Source: Alistipes sp. (GTDB taxonomy: Bacteria > Bacteroidota > Bacteroidia > Bacteroidales > Rikenellaceae). Taken from it: a stretch of DNA of 16,934 nt. The translations under genes and the position numbers were made by a program. The stretch lies in the NCBI GenBank assembly GCA_019422485.1, contig JAHZDG010000012.1:34584-51517 (forward strand), given 5' to 3'. Shown piece by piece: positions 1 through 8,294 of the stretch (the first letter of the stretch is position 1; the number at the start of each line of letters is the position of its first letter). Under the pieces are notes generated by a model that worked only from the letters and a program-made list of their open reading frames with translations, did no database searches and was not told the DNA's origin.

Positions 1-1
1 G

Positions 2-1366
2 CTCTCCGTATTCGACGAAGTCCTCGCCGATATCGGCGACGAGCAGTCGATTGATAACGATCTGAGTACCTATAGCTCTCACCTGCTCAACATGAAGATG
101 ATCCTGCGCCATGCCGATCAGCGCTCGTTGGTGCTGATCGATGAGTTCGGAACCGGTACCGAACCGACCATTGGCGGGGCTATTGCCGAAGCCGTCTTGG
201 AAAAATTGGTGCAGAAAGGATGTTTCGGGGTGATCACCACCCACTATGCCAACCTGAAATACTATGCCAGCGGGGCCGAAGGTATTCTCAATGGAGCTAT
301 GACCTTCGATGTGCAGAATATTCGCCCGTTGTTCCGTTTGGATATGGGGAAACCGGGCAGTTCGTTTGCGATCGAGATTGCCCGCAAGATCGGTTTGCCG
401 GAAGAGATCATTCGTGCGGCTTCGGAAAAGGTGGGCAGCGAACACATCGACATGGAACGTCAGTTGCGGGAGATTGCGCGCGACAGACGTTATTGGGAAC
501 AGAAACGTGACAAGATTCATCAAACCGAAAAACGGGTGGATGAACTGGCCGAGAAATACAAGACCGAGCTGGAGCAGATCAAAGAAGAGCGCAACCGGTT
601 GCTCAAACAGGCTCGGATCGAGGCTCAACAGATTACGACTGAGGCTAATAAGCAGATTGAAAATACGATTCGGGTGATCAAGGAGTCTCAAGCCGATCGG
701 GAGCAGACCTTGATCGTCCGCCGAAAGATGAATGCCTTCAAAGAGTCGTTGCAGAGCGAACCGACCGACACTACGGCCATTGACCGGAAGATTGCCCAGT
801 TGCAGGAACGGGAGCGTCGCCGGGCCCAACGTCGTGAGGAAAAGGCCGCTGCAGCGAACGAGCCCAAGCCGAGTAAGGCGGATCTGGTGATCCCTCGGGT
901 GATCGAGGTGGGTGGCAAGGTCCGCATTCAGGGACAGGATGCCGTAGGCGAAGTGTTGGAAATCAAAGGAAAGAAGGCGACAGTTGGGTTTGGACAAATC
1001 CGTACGACGGTGGAATTGGCTCGTTTGGAGGCGATTTCCAATTCGGAGTATAAGAAAGCGACCCGAAATACACGCCCGGCACCTCAGACGAATTTCGATA
1101 CCATGCAGCGTCGGGCTCAATTCTCCCAACAGATCGATGTGCGGGGCATGCGGGTGGCCGAAGCGCTGGATCAGGTGCAGGAATTCATGGACGATGCGAT
1201 GATGCTGGGTATTCCTGAAGTTCGCATTCTGCACGGGAAAGGAACTGGTGCCCTGAAAGAAGAAATACGAAAATATTTGCGGGCGCTTCCGTTGGTATCG
1301 AGTGACAAGGATGAACAGGAGCAATGTGGCGGAGAGGGTATTACTGTCGTCAAACTGGATGTATAA
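2..1366 (+). CDS. mutS2: Endonuclease MutS2 (5' end missing)
   Basis: Carboxy-terminal 454 residues of MutS2, a MutS-type ATPase with a C-terminal Smr nuclease domain. In other bacteria MutS2 has been linked to suppression of recombination and to splitting of collided ribosomes. The reading frame is open from base 2, so the true start lies outside the window. In order one sees a signature-loop region (VLADIGDEQSI, then LSTYSSH), a Walker B motif (LVLIDEFGTGTEP, near fragment residues 43-55), a long charged coiled coil (about 145-245), a small basic KOW/SH3-like segment (about 300-350) and the Smr domain with IDVRGM and the HGKGTGALKEEIRKYLR motif. The Walker A half is upstream. The gene ends 27 bases before the likely murF-alr start, which suggests co-transcription. 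Family assignment is secure. Confidence 0.95.
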   Translation, partial: LSVFDEVLADIGDEQSIDNDLSTYSSHLLNMKMILRHADQRSLVLIDEFGTGTEPTIGGAIAEAVLEKLVQKGCFGVITTHYANLKYYASGAEGILNGAMTFDVQNIRPLFRLDMGKPGSSFAIEIARKIGLPEEIIRAASEKVGSEHIDMERQLREIARDRRYWEQKRDKIHQTEKRVDELAEKYKTELEQIKEERNRLLKQARIEAQQITTEANKQIENTIRVIKESQADREQTLIVRRKMNAFKESLQSEPTDTTAIDRKIAQLQERERRRAQRREEKAAAANEPKPSKADLVIPRVIEVGGKVRIQGQDAVGEVLEIKGKKATVGFGQIRTTVELARLEAISNSEYKKATRNTRPAPQTNFDTMQRRAQFSQQIDVRGMRVAEALDQVQEFMDDAMMLGIPEVRILHGKGTGALKEEIRKYLRALPLVSSDKDEQEQCGGEGITVVKLDV

Positions 1367-1393
1367 GAGACCGATTTGAAGATCGAAGATAAA

Positions 1394-3775
1394 ATGGATT
1401 ACAGTCTGAAAGAAATAGCGGCCTTGACCGGAAGTGTTTTTTCGGGGACCGAACAGCGTGTCTGCCGGGTGGTGACCGACAGTCGAGGGACGTTTAATAC
1501 CGTAGGAACTCTTTTTGTGGCGATCCGAGGAAGCAATCACAATGGACATGCCTACATCGGACAACTCTATCAACGAGGGGTGCGGGCCTTTTTGGTCGAT
1601 ACCCAGGTGGATGAAAGCGCTTTCCCGGAAGCGGGTTTTGTGCGCAGTGTCCATTCGCTGGAGGCGCTGCAGAAATTGGCGGCCTATCATCGCTCCCGTT
1701 TTGCAGGCCGAGTGGTGGCGATCACCGGCAGCAATGGCAAAACGGTGACCAAAGAGTGGATTGCCCAGTTGTGTCCTCCGGGGACGAAACTGTTCCGCAG
1801 TCCGAAAAGCTATAATTCGCAGATCGGAGTTCCGTTGTCGCTGTTGATGATCGAAGGAGACGAGGATCTGGCTGTGATCGAAGCGGGGATTTCCCAACCC
1901 GGCGAGATGCGTCGGCTCGAAGAGATGATTCGTCCGCAGATCGGAATTTTTACGAATTTGGGCGATGCTCATCAGGAAAACTTTCAAACCCTGGAGCAGA
2001 AACTCGAGGAAAAATTGAACCTGTTCGATCATGCCGAAACAATTATCTATCTGAAGCGGCAGGAGAGGGTCTCCCAAGCGATCGAACGAAGGTTTGCCGA
2101 TCGTTCACTGGTAGGTGTCGAGGTGCGTTCCGAAGAGTTGAAGGCTCTTCCCTACCGGGATGAAGCTTCACGGGAAAATGCAGCGGAAGCGGTGGCGTTG
2201 TATCGGGTCTTGGGGCTGGATACGAAGGAAATGCCGGCTCGTCTGTCAGCCTTGCAGCCGGTGGCCATGCGTATGGAACTTAAAGAGGGTATCGGCGCAT
2301 GCAAGTTGATTAATGACAGTTATAATTCCGATATCAATTCGTTGGCCCTGGCGTTGGATTACCTGGAATCGGTTTCCGGCGGACAGGAAAAGTGGTTGAT
2401 TCTCTCCGATATCCGTCAGAGCGGCATGGCTCCGGACTCTTTGTATGGACGGGTGGCCGATCTCTTGAAAACCAAGGGAGTGGATCTGTTGATCGGGATC
2501 GGCGAAGAGATTTCCCGCCAGGCTCATCGCTTCGACCTGAAAACGCGCTTTTATGCCTCGACCGATGAATTTTTGCGCCATCTGGATCGCAGTCATTTGG
2601 TGCATAAAAGTATTCTGATCAAGGGAAGCCGCGATTTCCATTTCGAAAAGATCAGCCATGCCCTTGAACACAAGATTCATACGACGGTGCTGGAAGTGAA
2701 TCTGGATCATATGATCCACAACCTGAACTATTTTCGGGGGCTGCTTCGGCCGGGCGTGCGGATGATGGCGATGGTCAAGGCTTCGGGATATGGCAACGGT
2801 ACCTATGAAGTGGCCAGCATGCTGCAACATCAGGGTGTCAATTTCCTGGCGGTAGCTTTTGCCGATGAAGGGGTCGCTTTGCGTGAAGCTGGAATTACCA
2901 TGCCGATTGTGGTGTTGAATGCCGACGCAGACAGTTTCGAACCGATGATCGAACATCGGCTTGAGCCCGAAATTTACAGCTTTACTTCGCTGAAAGCGTT
3001 TGCCGAAGCTGTGGCTCGACAAGGCGAAATGCACTACCCGATCCATCTCAAACTGGATACCGGTATGCATCGTCTGGGCTTTATGGAGAAGGATATTACG
3101 GCTCTGATCGAACAGCTCAAGGCCCAACCGACTTTGTATATCAGTACCATCTTTTCGCATTTGGCGGCCAGCGATGAACCGCAGCACGATGACTTTACGC
3201 GGGAACAGATCGCTTGTTATAAACGGATGAGTGATCGGCTTTTGGCGGCCTTCCCGCATCAGGGGATCATTCGCCATCTGGACAACAGTGCCGGTATTGA
3301 ACGCTTCCCCGAAGCTCAGTTCGATATGGTTCGTCTGGGGGTCGGCCTGTATGGGATCAGTTTTGTTCATCAGGAACATCTGTTGCCGGTGGCGACGCTG
3401 AAAACCCGAATCGTTCAGATTAAGGAACTGGAACCCGGAGAAACGGTCGGATACGGACGACACGGAGTCATCGAACGTCCGAGCCGTACGGCCACCGTTC
3501 CCATTGGATATGCCGACGGTTTGAACCGTCATTTGGGTCGGGGGGCCTGGAAGATGATCGTGCGGGGACATCGGGTGCCGATTATCGGGAATATCTGTAT
3601 GGATACCTGTATGTTGGACATTACCGGCTTTGACGATATCCAGGAAGGCGATCCGGTAATTATTTTTGGTGAAGGGGCTTCGGTGAGCGAAATGGCCGGC
3701 GTATTGGGAACGATTCCTTATGAAGTGATGACCAGTGTGTCGACGCGTGTGAAACGAGTCTATGTCAAAGAATAA
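1394..3775 (+). CDS. murF-alr: Bifunctional MurF ligase / alanine racemase
   Basis: Fusion of UDP-N-acetylmuramoyl-tripeptide:D-Ala-D-Ala ligase (residues about 1-430) and PLP-dependent alanine racemase (about 435-793). One polypeptide would make D-alanine and add D-Ala-D-Ala to the cytoplasmic peptidoglycan precursor. MurF part: P-loop ITGSNGKTVTKEW with the GxxGK glycine at residue 112 and Lys116, and NDSYNSDINS in the central domain. Racemase part: PLP lysine in MVKASGYGNG (Lys462), the second catalytic base in VGYGRHG (Tyr687), and GNICMDTCMLDIT. An in-frame TTG at 1376 would add six residues; I prefer ATG 1394 because MDYSLKEIAALTG aligns with usual MurF N-termini. The stop TAA shares one base with the ATG of the next gene. 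This fusion is typical of Bacteroidota. The separate Ddl ligase is not in the window. Confidence 0.95.
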   Translation: MDYSLKEIAALTGSVFSGTEQRVCRVVTDSRGTFNTVGTLFVAIRGSNHNGHAYIGQLYQRGVRAFLVDTQVDESAFPEAGFVRSVHSLEALQKLAAYHRSRFAGRVVAITGSNGKTVTKEWIAQLCPPGTKLFRSPKSYNSQIGVPLSLLMIEGDEDLAVIEAGISQPGEMRRLEEMIRPQIGIFTNLGDAHQENFQTLEQKLEEKLNLFDHAETIIYLKRQERVSQAIERRFADRSLVGVEVRSEELKALPYRDEASRENAAEAVALYRVLGLDTKEMPARLSALQPVAMRMELKEGIGACKLINDSYNSDINSLALALDYLESVSGGQEKWLILSDIRQSGMAPDSLYGRVADLLKTKGVDLLIGIGEEISRQAHRFDLKTRFYASTDEFLRHLDRSHLVHKSILIKGSRDFHFEKISHALEHKIHTTVLEVNLDHMIHNLNYFRGLLRPGVRMMAMVKASGYGNGTYEVASMLQHQGVNFLAVAFADEGVALREAGITMPIVVLNADADSFEPMIEHRLEPEIYSFTSLKAFAEAVARQGEMHYPIHLKLDTGMHRLGFMEKDITALIEQLKAQPTLYISTIFSHLAASDEPQHDDFTREQIACYKRMSDRLLAAFPHQGIIRHLDNSAGIERFPEAQFDMVRLGVGLYGISFVHQEHLLPVATLKTRIVQIKELEPGETVGYGRHGVIERPSRTATVPIGYADGLNRHLGRGAWKMIVRGHRVPIIGNICMDTCMLDITGFDDIQEGDPVIIFGEGASVSEMAGVLGTIPYEVMTSVSTRVKRVYVKE

Positions 3776-4488
3776 TGCCTATGAAACCCGGTAAACTCTA
3801 TTTGTTGCCCACGCCGATTGGAGATCGTCCGGTGTACGATGTGTTGCCGGCTACGAATCGTGAGGTGATGGCCTCGTTGGATTATTTCATCGTGGAGAAT
3901 GTGCGCACGGCACGGCGTTTTTTGAGTCGGGCTTCTATCGGTCGTCCGATTGAGGAATTGCGCTTTGCCGAACTCAATGAACATACGCGTCCGGAAGAAT
4001 GGGAACAATTGTTGGCACCGGTGTTGGCCGGGATCGATGCCGGTTTGATGTCGGAGGCCGGGGTGCCGGGGGTGGCTGATCCGGGGGCCGATGTGGTGGC
4101 ATTGGCTCATCGTCGCGGGGTGGAAGTTGTGCCGTTGGTGGGACCGTCTTCCATTATTCTGGCCATGATGGCTTCGGGATTGAATGGACAGTCGTTTGCT
4201 TTCAACGGATATTTGCCGGTCAAACATCCGGAACGAGGGAAAGCTATCCGTTTTTTTGAAAAGAGAGCTCGGAGTGAACATCAGGCTCAACTGTTTATCG
4301 AAGCTCCGTATCGCAACGTGAAACTGTTTCAGGATTTCTTGGCTTGTTGTGGCGATCAGACGCGTTTGTGTGTGGCGGTCGATCTGCTGCAACCCGATCA
4401 ACGGATCGCCACACATAGCATTGCTCAATGGCGAACACTGCCTCTGCCGGATATTCAGAAACGTCCGGCGATCTTCATTTTAGGTTGA
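3775..4488 (+). CDS. RsmI-like SAM-dependent methyltransferase (short form)
   Basis: A 237-residue tetrapyrrole-methylase-fold protein related to RsmI, which 2'-O-methylates C1402 of 16S rRNA. Visible family motifs are LYLLPTPIGD at the N-terminus, GLMSEAGVPGVADPGADVV (about 90-108, SAM site, counterpart of the SDAGTP...DPG motif of RsmI), VVPLVGPSSIILAMMASGL, FNGYLPVK, and EHQAQLFIEAPYRN. Classical RsmI is about 280 residues; this one lacks the C-terminal extension. Bacteroidota commonly carry such a short paralogue, so its substrate may differ from C1402. The start overlaps the murF-alr stop by one base (TAATG), suggesting translational coupling; a second in-frame ATG two codons later (3781) is equally plausible. 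It is the last gene before the terminator at 4601-4637. Confidence 0.82.
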   Translation: MPMKPGKLYLLPTPIGDRPVYDVLPATNREVMASLDYFIVENVRTARRFLSRASIGRPIEELRFAELNEHTRPEEWEQLLAPVLAGIDAGLMSEAGVPGVADPGADVVALAHRRGVEVVPLVGPSSIILAMMASGLNGQSFAFNGYLPVKHPERGKAIRFFEKRARSEHQAQLFIEAPYRNVKLFQDFLACCGDQTRLCVAVDLLQPDQRIATHSIAQWRTLPLPDIQKRPAIFILG

Positions 4489-4600
4489 GGTAGATGAATT
4501 CTGTCGTACTGAAAACAGCTGCTATGCAAGAGAGGATGCTTTGTCCGGCAGCGGGAGGTGGCAATCCCGGAAAGAGTGCTGTCGTATGGAAGAATGATAC

Positions 4601-4637
4601 AAAAAAAGCGTGGTTCTATGTGGAACCACGCTTTTTT
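4601..4637. terminator. Bidirectional rho-independent terminator
   Basis: The nine-base stem GCGTGGTTC / GAACCACGC around a loop of about six bases is flanked by seven A's on the left and six T's on the right, so the hairpin has a U-tract in both directions. It lies between the plus-strand methyltransferase (ends 4488) and minus-strand ispD (ends 4663) and would terminate both converging transcripts. The 174-base gap around it holds no other convincing feature. Confidence 0.92.
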
Positions 4638-4662
4638 GTATGGAATGGAGGCTGGATTCGGT

Positions 4663-5355
4663 TTATTCTTCGGTCGGTTCGTCCTGCGCCGTTAACAGGG
4701 CCTCCGCGGTGATGATGTCGATCGGGGTGGTGATTTTCAGGTTGGCGTAATCTCCTTCACACAGGCATATGTCGTGACCGGAGGCTTCCACGACACTGGC
4801 ATCGTCTGTAAAGGTTTTGCTGTACGGCTGTTCATACGCTTTGCGAATCACTTTGGCGTGGAAAACCTGCGGGGTCTGCACAATGCGTAATTTAGAGCGG
4901 TCGATGATATGATTCCCTTCTTCATCGATCTGACGCAGGGAATCGATGGGGGTGACTACCGGAATCACAGCTCCGAATACCTTGGCGTCAGCTATAGATC
5001 GTTGGATCAGGTCGCTGCTGACCAGAGGACGGACACCATCATGGATCGCAACCAATGAGGCATTGCCGATGTGTTCCAGCCCCTGTTTGACGGAGTCGAA
5101 ACGGGTTTCTCCGCCTTCGCAGATGGTGTGAGGCTGATTAAAACCGTACTCCTTGCAAAGCTCTTTCCAGTATTCGATGTGGCTGGAAGGAAGCACAAGA
5201 ATGATTTGCGGATTTTTTAGCACTTCGGCGAAACGTTGTATGGTATGCATCAGAATCGGCTTGCCGCCGATGGTCATGAATTGTTTGGGAAGTTTCCCTC
5301 CCATGCGGCGACCGCTGCCGCCGGCAACGATGATTACGGCTACTTGTTGTGACAT
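4663..5355 (-). CDS. ispD: 2-C-methyl-D-erythritol 4-phosphate cytidylyltransferase
   Basis: IspD, third enzyme of the MEP pathway to isoprenoids: it transfers CMP from CTP to methylerythritol 4-phosphate in the cytoplasm. The 230-residue length is normal for the family. Motifs: the glycine-rich CTP loop AGGSGRRMGGKLPKQF (11-26), GGETRFDSVKQGL, the metal/substrate motif AIHDGVRPLV (HDGVRP at 105-110), QTPQVF (160-164), TDDASVVE (183-190) and NLKITTPIDI with Lys208. All expected catalytic residues are present and there is no IspF fusion. It is the last gene of the minus-strand cluster, 34 bases after the epimerase stop, and ends just before the bidirectional terminator. Presence of ispD implies the MEP rather than the mevalonate route in this organism. 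Confidence 0.96.
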   Translation of the reverse strand: MSQQVAVIIVAGGSGRRMGGKLPKQFMTIGGKPILMHTIQRFAEVLKNPQIILVLPSSHIEYWKELCKEYGFNQPHTICEGGETRFDSVKQGLEHIGNASLVAIHDGVRPLVSSDLIQRSIADAKVFGAVIPVVTPIDSLRQIDEEGNHIIDRSKLRIVQTPQVFHAKVIRKAYEQPYSKTFTDDASVVEASGHDICLCEGDYANLKITTPIDIITAEALLTAQDEPTEE

Positions 5356-5389
5356 ATCGATGAATGTAAATCGGGATATTAAAAGGTGG

Positions 5390-6445
5390 TTAGGGTTTTC
5401 GTTGGTCTTGCAGATAGGCTTTGACGACCCGATCTATGGTCTCTTCGATCGGGGTATAGTTGAAATCGCAGGTGCGGGTGATGAGGCTGCCGTCGTAACA
5501 GGATACCTCCAACGCATTGGTAATAACCGAGGGGCTTAAACGTACTTCCCCACCCCAGAAACGGCGATGTCCGCGTTCGAGAGCGGCTGCTAACGTCAGC
5601 ATTTTGCGCCCGGCCCGCCACCGGGGAGGATGTTTGTGGGCGGCTTGGGTAGCCAAGGTGAATAGCTCCCGGAACGAAAGGTTGGCTCCACACAAGATAA
5701 AGCGGTGTCCGATCGCTTGAGGCGTTTCGAACAGGGTTGCCATGGCCCGGGCGACATCCCGAACATCTACGTAACCTTTCATGCCATCGGTGTAGAAAGG
5801 AGATCCATGGACGGCTTGAGCGATCAAAGGGCCGCTGCTGCGATCCCATTCACCTTCTCCCAGTACGATAGCCGGATTGACGATGATGGTGTGTAATCCT
5901 TGAGCCGCGGCCTTCCAAACCTCGTTCTCGGCATAGAATTTACTCATCGAATAGGCAGAGCGACCTTTGGAGCTGGTCAGAAAATTCTGTTCTGTAACCC
6001 ACGGTTTGGCCGATGTTTCATAGGAAGCGTAAGTTTCGCCCAAGGAAGCGATCGAACTGACGTGAACAAAGGTGCCGACATGAGCCATGCGGGCGGCAGT
6101 CGCGACGCTGGAGGTGATTCGGAGGTTGGTTGAAATGACCTCATCATCCCGTTTGGGGTCATAAGTGACCAGTCCGGCACAATGGAATACCCCGTCGCAC
6201 CCTGCCATCCATTGACTCAGCCGGACGGGATTCAGCAGCGAAGCTTCGAAAATTTCGATTTGAGACAGGCGATGTTCTAAACCGAAACGTTGCAGCGTGG
6301 CTTGCAGATTTTGTAGTCGGCCGGAGTTCCGAACGATCAGTCGTATCCGGTATTCCCGATGGAGAAGTTCGGCCACCAAATGGCTGCCGATCAGTCCGGT
6401 GGCACCGGTTACCCAAACGGTTTTCGGCGTGATCGGGTCGTTCAT
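5390..6445 (-). CDS. NAD-dependent epimerase/dehydratase (extended SDR)
   Basis: A 351-residue extended short-chain dehydrogenase/reductase. The N-terminal Rossmann motif VTGATGLIGSH has Gly14, Gly17 and Gly20 in the TGxxGxxG arrangement. The catalytic set is Ser130/131 (HVSSIAS), Tyr165 and Lys169 (YSMSK). The downstream region NPAIVLGEGEWDRSSG, then YVDVRDVARAM, resembles dihydroflavonol-4-reductase-like and sterol-dehydrogenase-like members of the superfamily. The substrate cannot be read from the sequence; sugar nucleotides, sterol-like or other hydroxyl/keto compounds are all possible. Its ATG overlaps the stop of the upstream yhbP-like gene by four bases (6442-6445), an arrangement typical of translational coupling. 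The same operon carries ispD downstream. Confidence 0.88.
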   Translation of the reverse strand: MNDPITPKTVWVTGATGLIGSHLVAELLHREYRIRLIVRNSGRLQNLQATLQRFGLEHRLSQIEIFEASLLNPVRLSQWMAGCDGVFHCAGLVTYDPKRDDEVISTNLRITSSVATAARMAHVGTFVHVSSIASLGETYASYETSAKPWVTEQNFLTSSKGRSAYSMSKFYAENEVWKAAAQGLHTIIVNPAIVLGEGEWDRSSGPLIAQAVHGSPFYTDGMKGYVDVRDVARAMATLFETPQAIGHRFILCGANLSFRELFTLATQAAHKHPPRWRAGRKMLTLAAALERGHRRFWGGEVRLSPSVITNALEVSCYDGSLITRTCDFNYTPIEETIDRVVKAYLQDQRKP

Positions 6446-6882
6446 GGCTGGGTCGGATCAGAGGATTCCCAAAGCAGTTTCTTGCCGAAACCCAAGCGGT
6501 TGTCCGTCAGTTTCAGGTAATCGGGCTCGATGACCCACAGGTCGATGTCCATCAGGACGGCAAAAGGGAATCGGTGCAAGTATGTTTTACGGGCTTCCAT
6601 CAGGTCCGCTCCCTGCGGGCGGACCATGGTACCCCGCAATTGAATGCCCTGCAACTTTCCAATCACCTTGCTTTCCAGAGCAATGGCACCTGCTATACGG
6701 GGATTCTGCTCCACTTGCTGGACGTGCAGGGTGGCAGCGGAAGAGGTGACGACAAAACGATTACGTTCTGCGTCGTAAGCATAGAACAGGGTGCAACAAT
6801 GCGGTTGACCGTCATGCACAGTGGCCAAGGTCATGACATGGTGACGCTCGAGAAAACGGATGATACGGGCATCTATGTTCAT
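6442..6882 (-). CDS. YhbP-like (UPF0306) pyridoxamine 5'-phosphate oxidase-fold protein
   Basis: A 146-residue single-domain split-barrel protein. The N-terminal part (IIRFLERHHVMTLATVHDGQPHCCTLFYAYD) resembles the flavin-binding face of PNPOx-like proteins. The C-terminal KLTDNRLGFGKKLLW strongly resembles the conserved tail of E. coli YhbP and the UPF0306 family. Members are thought to bind FMN or a related cofactor, but the reaction is unknown. It lacks the extra elements of true PdxH, so it is unlikely to be the pyridoxal-phosphate synthesis enzyme. It begins four bases after the stop of the M23 peptidase and overlaps the epimerase start by four bases, so it is clearly inside an operon. 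The functional link to its neighbours is not evident. Confidence 0.85.
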   Translation of the reverse strand: MNIDARIIRFLERHHVMTLATVHDGQPHCCTLFYAYDAERNRFVVTSSAATLHVQQVEQNPRIAGAIALESKVIGKLQGIQLRGTMVRPQGADLMEARKTYLHRFPFAVLMDIDLWVIEPDYLKLTDNRLGFGKKLLWESSDPTQP

Positions 6883-6886
6883 GATG

Positions 6887-8206
6887 TTAAGGGCGTGAAG
6901 TATGGGTTGAATCGGATTTTGGGGCGTTGGTTAGCTCATCGAGCGAGATAACCCGCAGGCTGTCGGCAATAGGCCCGTTCAATTCCGTCATGATCCGGTC
7001 CCGGATTCCGTCGAAAGCCGCGCGGTTGGCTGCCCGGATCGGTTCAGCCGGTTCGGTCGGCACTTTCAGCGGGTCGATCGGGCGACCGTTTTGCCACAGG
7101 CGGAAATCCAGGTGTGGCCCGGTCGACAGTCCGGTAGAACCGACATAACCGATCAGTTGTCCCTGTTGCACCCGAACTCCCTGTTTGATGCCTTTGGCGA
7201 AACCTTTCAGATGCAGGTAGCCCGAGACTAAAGAGCCTGAGTTGTGTTTGATTTTCAGTGTGTTTCCACCTCCGCCGCTCCAGCCTTTGAAGATCACTAC
7301 CCCATCGCCTACGGCTACAACCGGAGTGCCGCTCGGGGCCGCATAATCGACACCGTAATGCGGGCGGCGAATACGTAAAACGGGATGCAGGCGGGAGGCC
7401 GAGAAGCGCGAACTGATGCGGGAGAATTTCAGGGGAGCTTTCAGCAGGTTTTTGCGCAGGCTGTTGCCCTTTTCATCCCAATATTGGAGCTTGCCATCCT
7501 GCATGAACGGAATGGCGTAGTAGGTTTTCCCTCCGTGTTGGAAGCTGGCGCCCCAAATGGTCCCCACATCGACGCAAACCGTATCGACATACAATTGGTC
7601 GTAAATCACGGTGAATTGATCGTCTTTTTGCAGCCCGAAGAAGTCGATGCTCCAGGCGTAGATGTCGGACAGTTCGGCCGCCAGTGCAGGACTCATGTCG
7701 TTTTCGATCATGCTGTTCCACAACGAAGAGGTAATGGTGGCCGTTTTTTGCATCCGTTGCACCGTGACCTCTTTTTCGGCGAGGTGCATGCTGGGTGTCG
7801 GCTGCGTGAAGTCGATGACCAGGTATTCGGTGGTTGAGATTTCGTAGACGAAATAATCGAGTTTGGCGGTACTGTCAGCGGCTTGGAAGGTGGTGTATTT
7901 GTGTCCGGCCCGCAGGTTGCGCAACGGGAAGATCGAATCGGCACTCTTGGCGAGCAGATCGACCGTAACCGGCGAAACCCCATAGCGATCCAAAATAGCC
8001 CCTAAGGTCTGCCCGTTTTCCAGCGTCGATTCATCGAGGTTATACGAACCGATATCGATGCCGTAAAGCAGTTCGCGGGGTTCTTCCTGAATTTCGATTT
8101 CCTGAGGTAATGTTTCGTTGTTTTTGCGGTTGATGACCAAAATCAACAGCACGATCACTAAGATGCCACCTATGGCGGCCGGTATCCATTTCGCTAATTT
8201 TCCCAT
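6887..8206 (-). CDS. Membrane-anchored M23 (LytM-type) metallopeptidase
   Basis: A 439-residue predicted murein DD-endopeptidase facing the periplasm. Residues 7-26 form one hydrophobic segment with short positive flanks, a signal anchor rather than a cleaved lipoprotein signal. Residues about 60-105 (NGQTLGAILDRYGVSPVTVDLLAKSA) look like the LysM/OapA-like domain found in MepM-type proteins. The LytM domain spans about 265-382: RPHYGVDYAAPSGTPV gives His283 and Asp287 (first HxxxD motif), GYLHLKGF gives His332, and GPHLDFRLW gives His365. The last motif normally reads HxH; here the second position is Asp367, noted as a finding. The start at 8206 leaves 88 bases to the upstream gene, so it may have its own promoter, but I see no consensus box there. 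A cell-wall hydrolase of the MepM group is likely. Confidence 0.9.
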   Translation of the reverse strand: MGKLAKWIPAAIGGILVIVLLILVINRKNNETLPQEIEIQEEPRELLYGIDIGSYNLDESTLENGQTLGAILDRYGVSPVTVDLLAKSADSIFPLRNLRAGHKYTTFQAADSTAKLDYFVYEISTTEYLVIDFTQPTPSMHLAEKEVTVQRMQKTATITSSLWNSMIENDMSPALAAELSDIYAWSIDFFGLQKDDQFTVIYDQLYVDTVCVDVGTIWGASFQHGGKTYYAIPFMQDGKLQYWDEKGNSLRKNLLKAPLKFSRISSRFSASRLHPVLRIRRPHYGVDYAAPSGTPVVAVGDGVVIFKGWSGGGGNTLKIKHNSGSLVSGYLHLKGFAKGIKQGVRVQQGQLIGYVGSTGLSTGPHLDFRLWQNGRPIDPLKVPTEPAEPIRAANRAAFDGIRDRIMTELNGPIADSLRVISLDELTNAPKSDSTHTSRP

Positions 8207-8294
8207 ACCGTAAAATTACGGTTCGCTACGGAAAAGACAAAATGCGCAGAGAAAAGAGTTATAATTTTTTTATCAACATTTCTCTCGGGCGGAT

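Noticed and set aside
2246..3571. Long minus-strand ORF (441 codons) opposite murF-alr
   Set aside because: It lies wholly antisense to a gene with all its catalytic motifs; the product is rich in His, Gln and Arg with no recognisable domain, typical of a shadow frame.
3760..4428. Minus-strand ORF of 222 codons opposite the RsmI-like gene
   Set aside because: Antisense shadow of a conserved gene, low-complexity His/Arg/Gln composition, no motif.
4494..4712. Small plus-strand ORF (72 codons) after the methyltransferase
   Set aside because: It reads through the bidirectional terminator and into the antisense of ispD; no similarity to a protein family.
8248..8285. Inverted repeat AGAGAAA/TTTCTCT between the YbhN-like and M23 genes
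   Set aside because: Seven weak base pairs with a 24-base loop and no U-tract in the right place; not convincing as a terminator.
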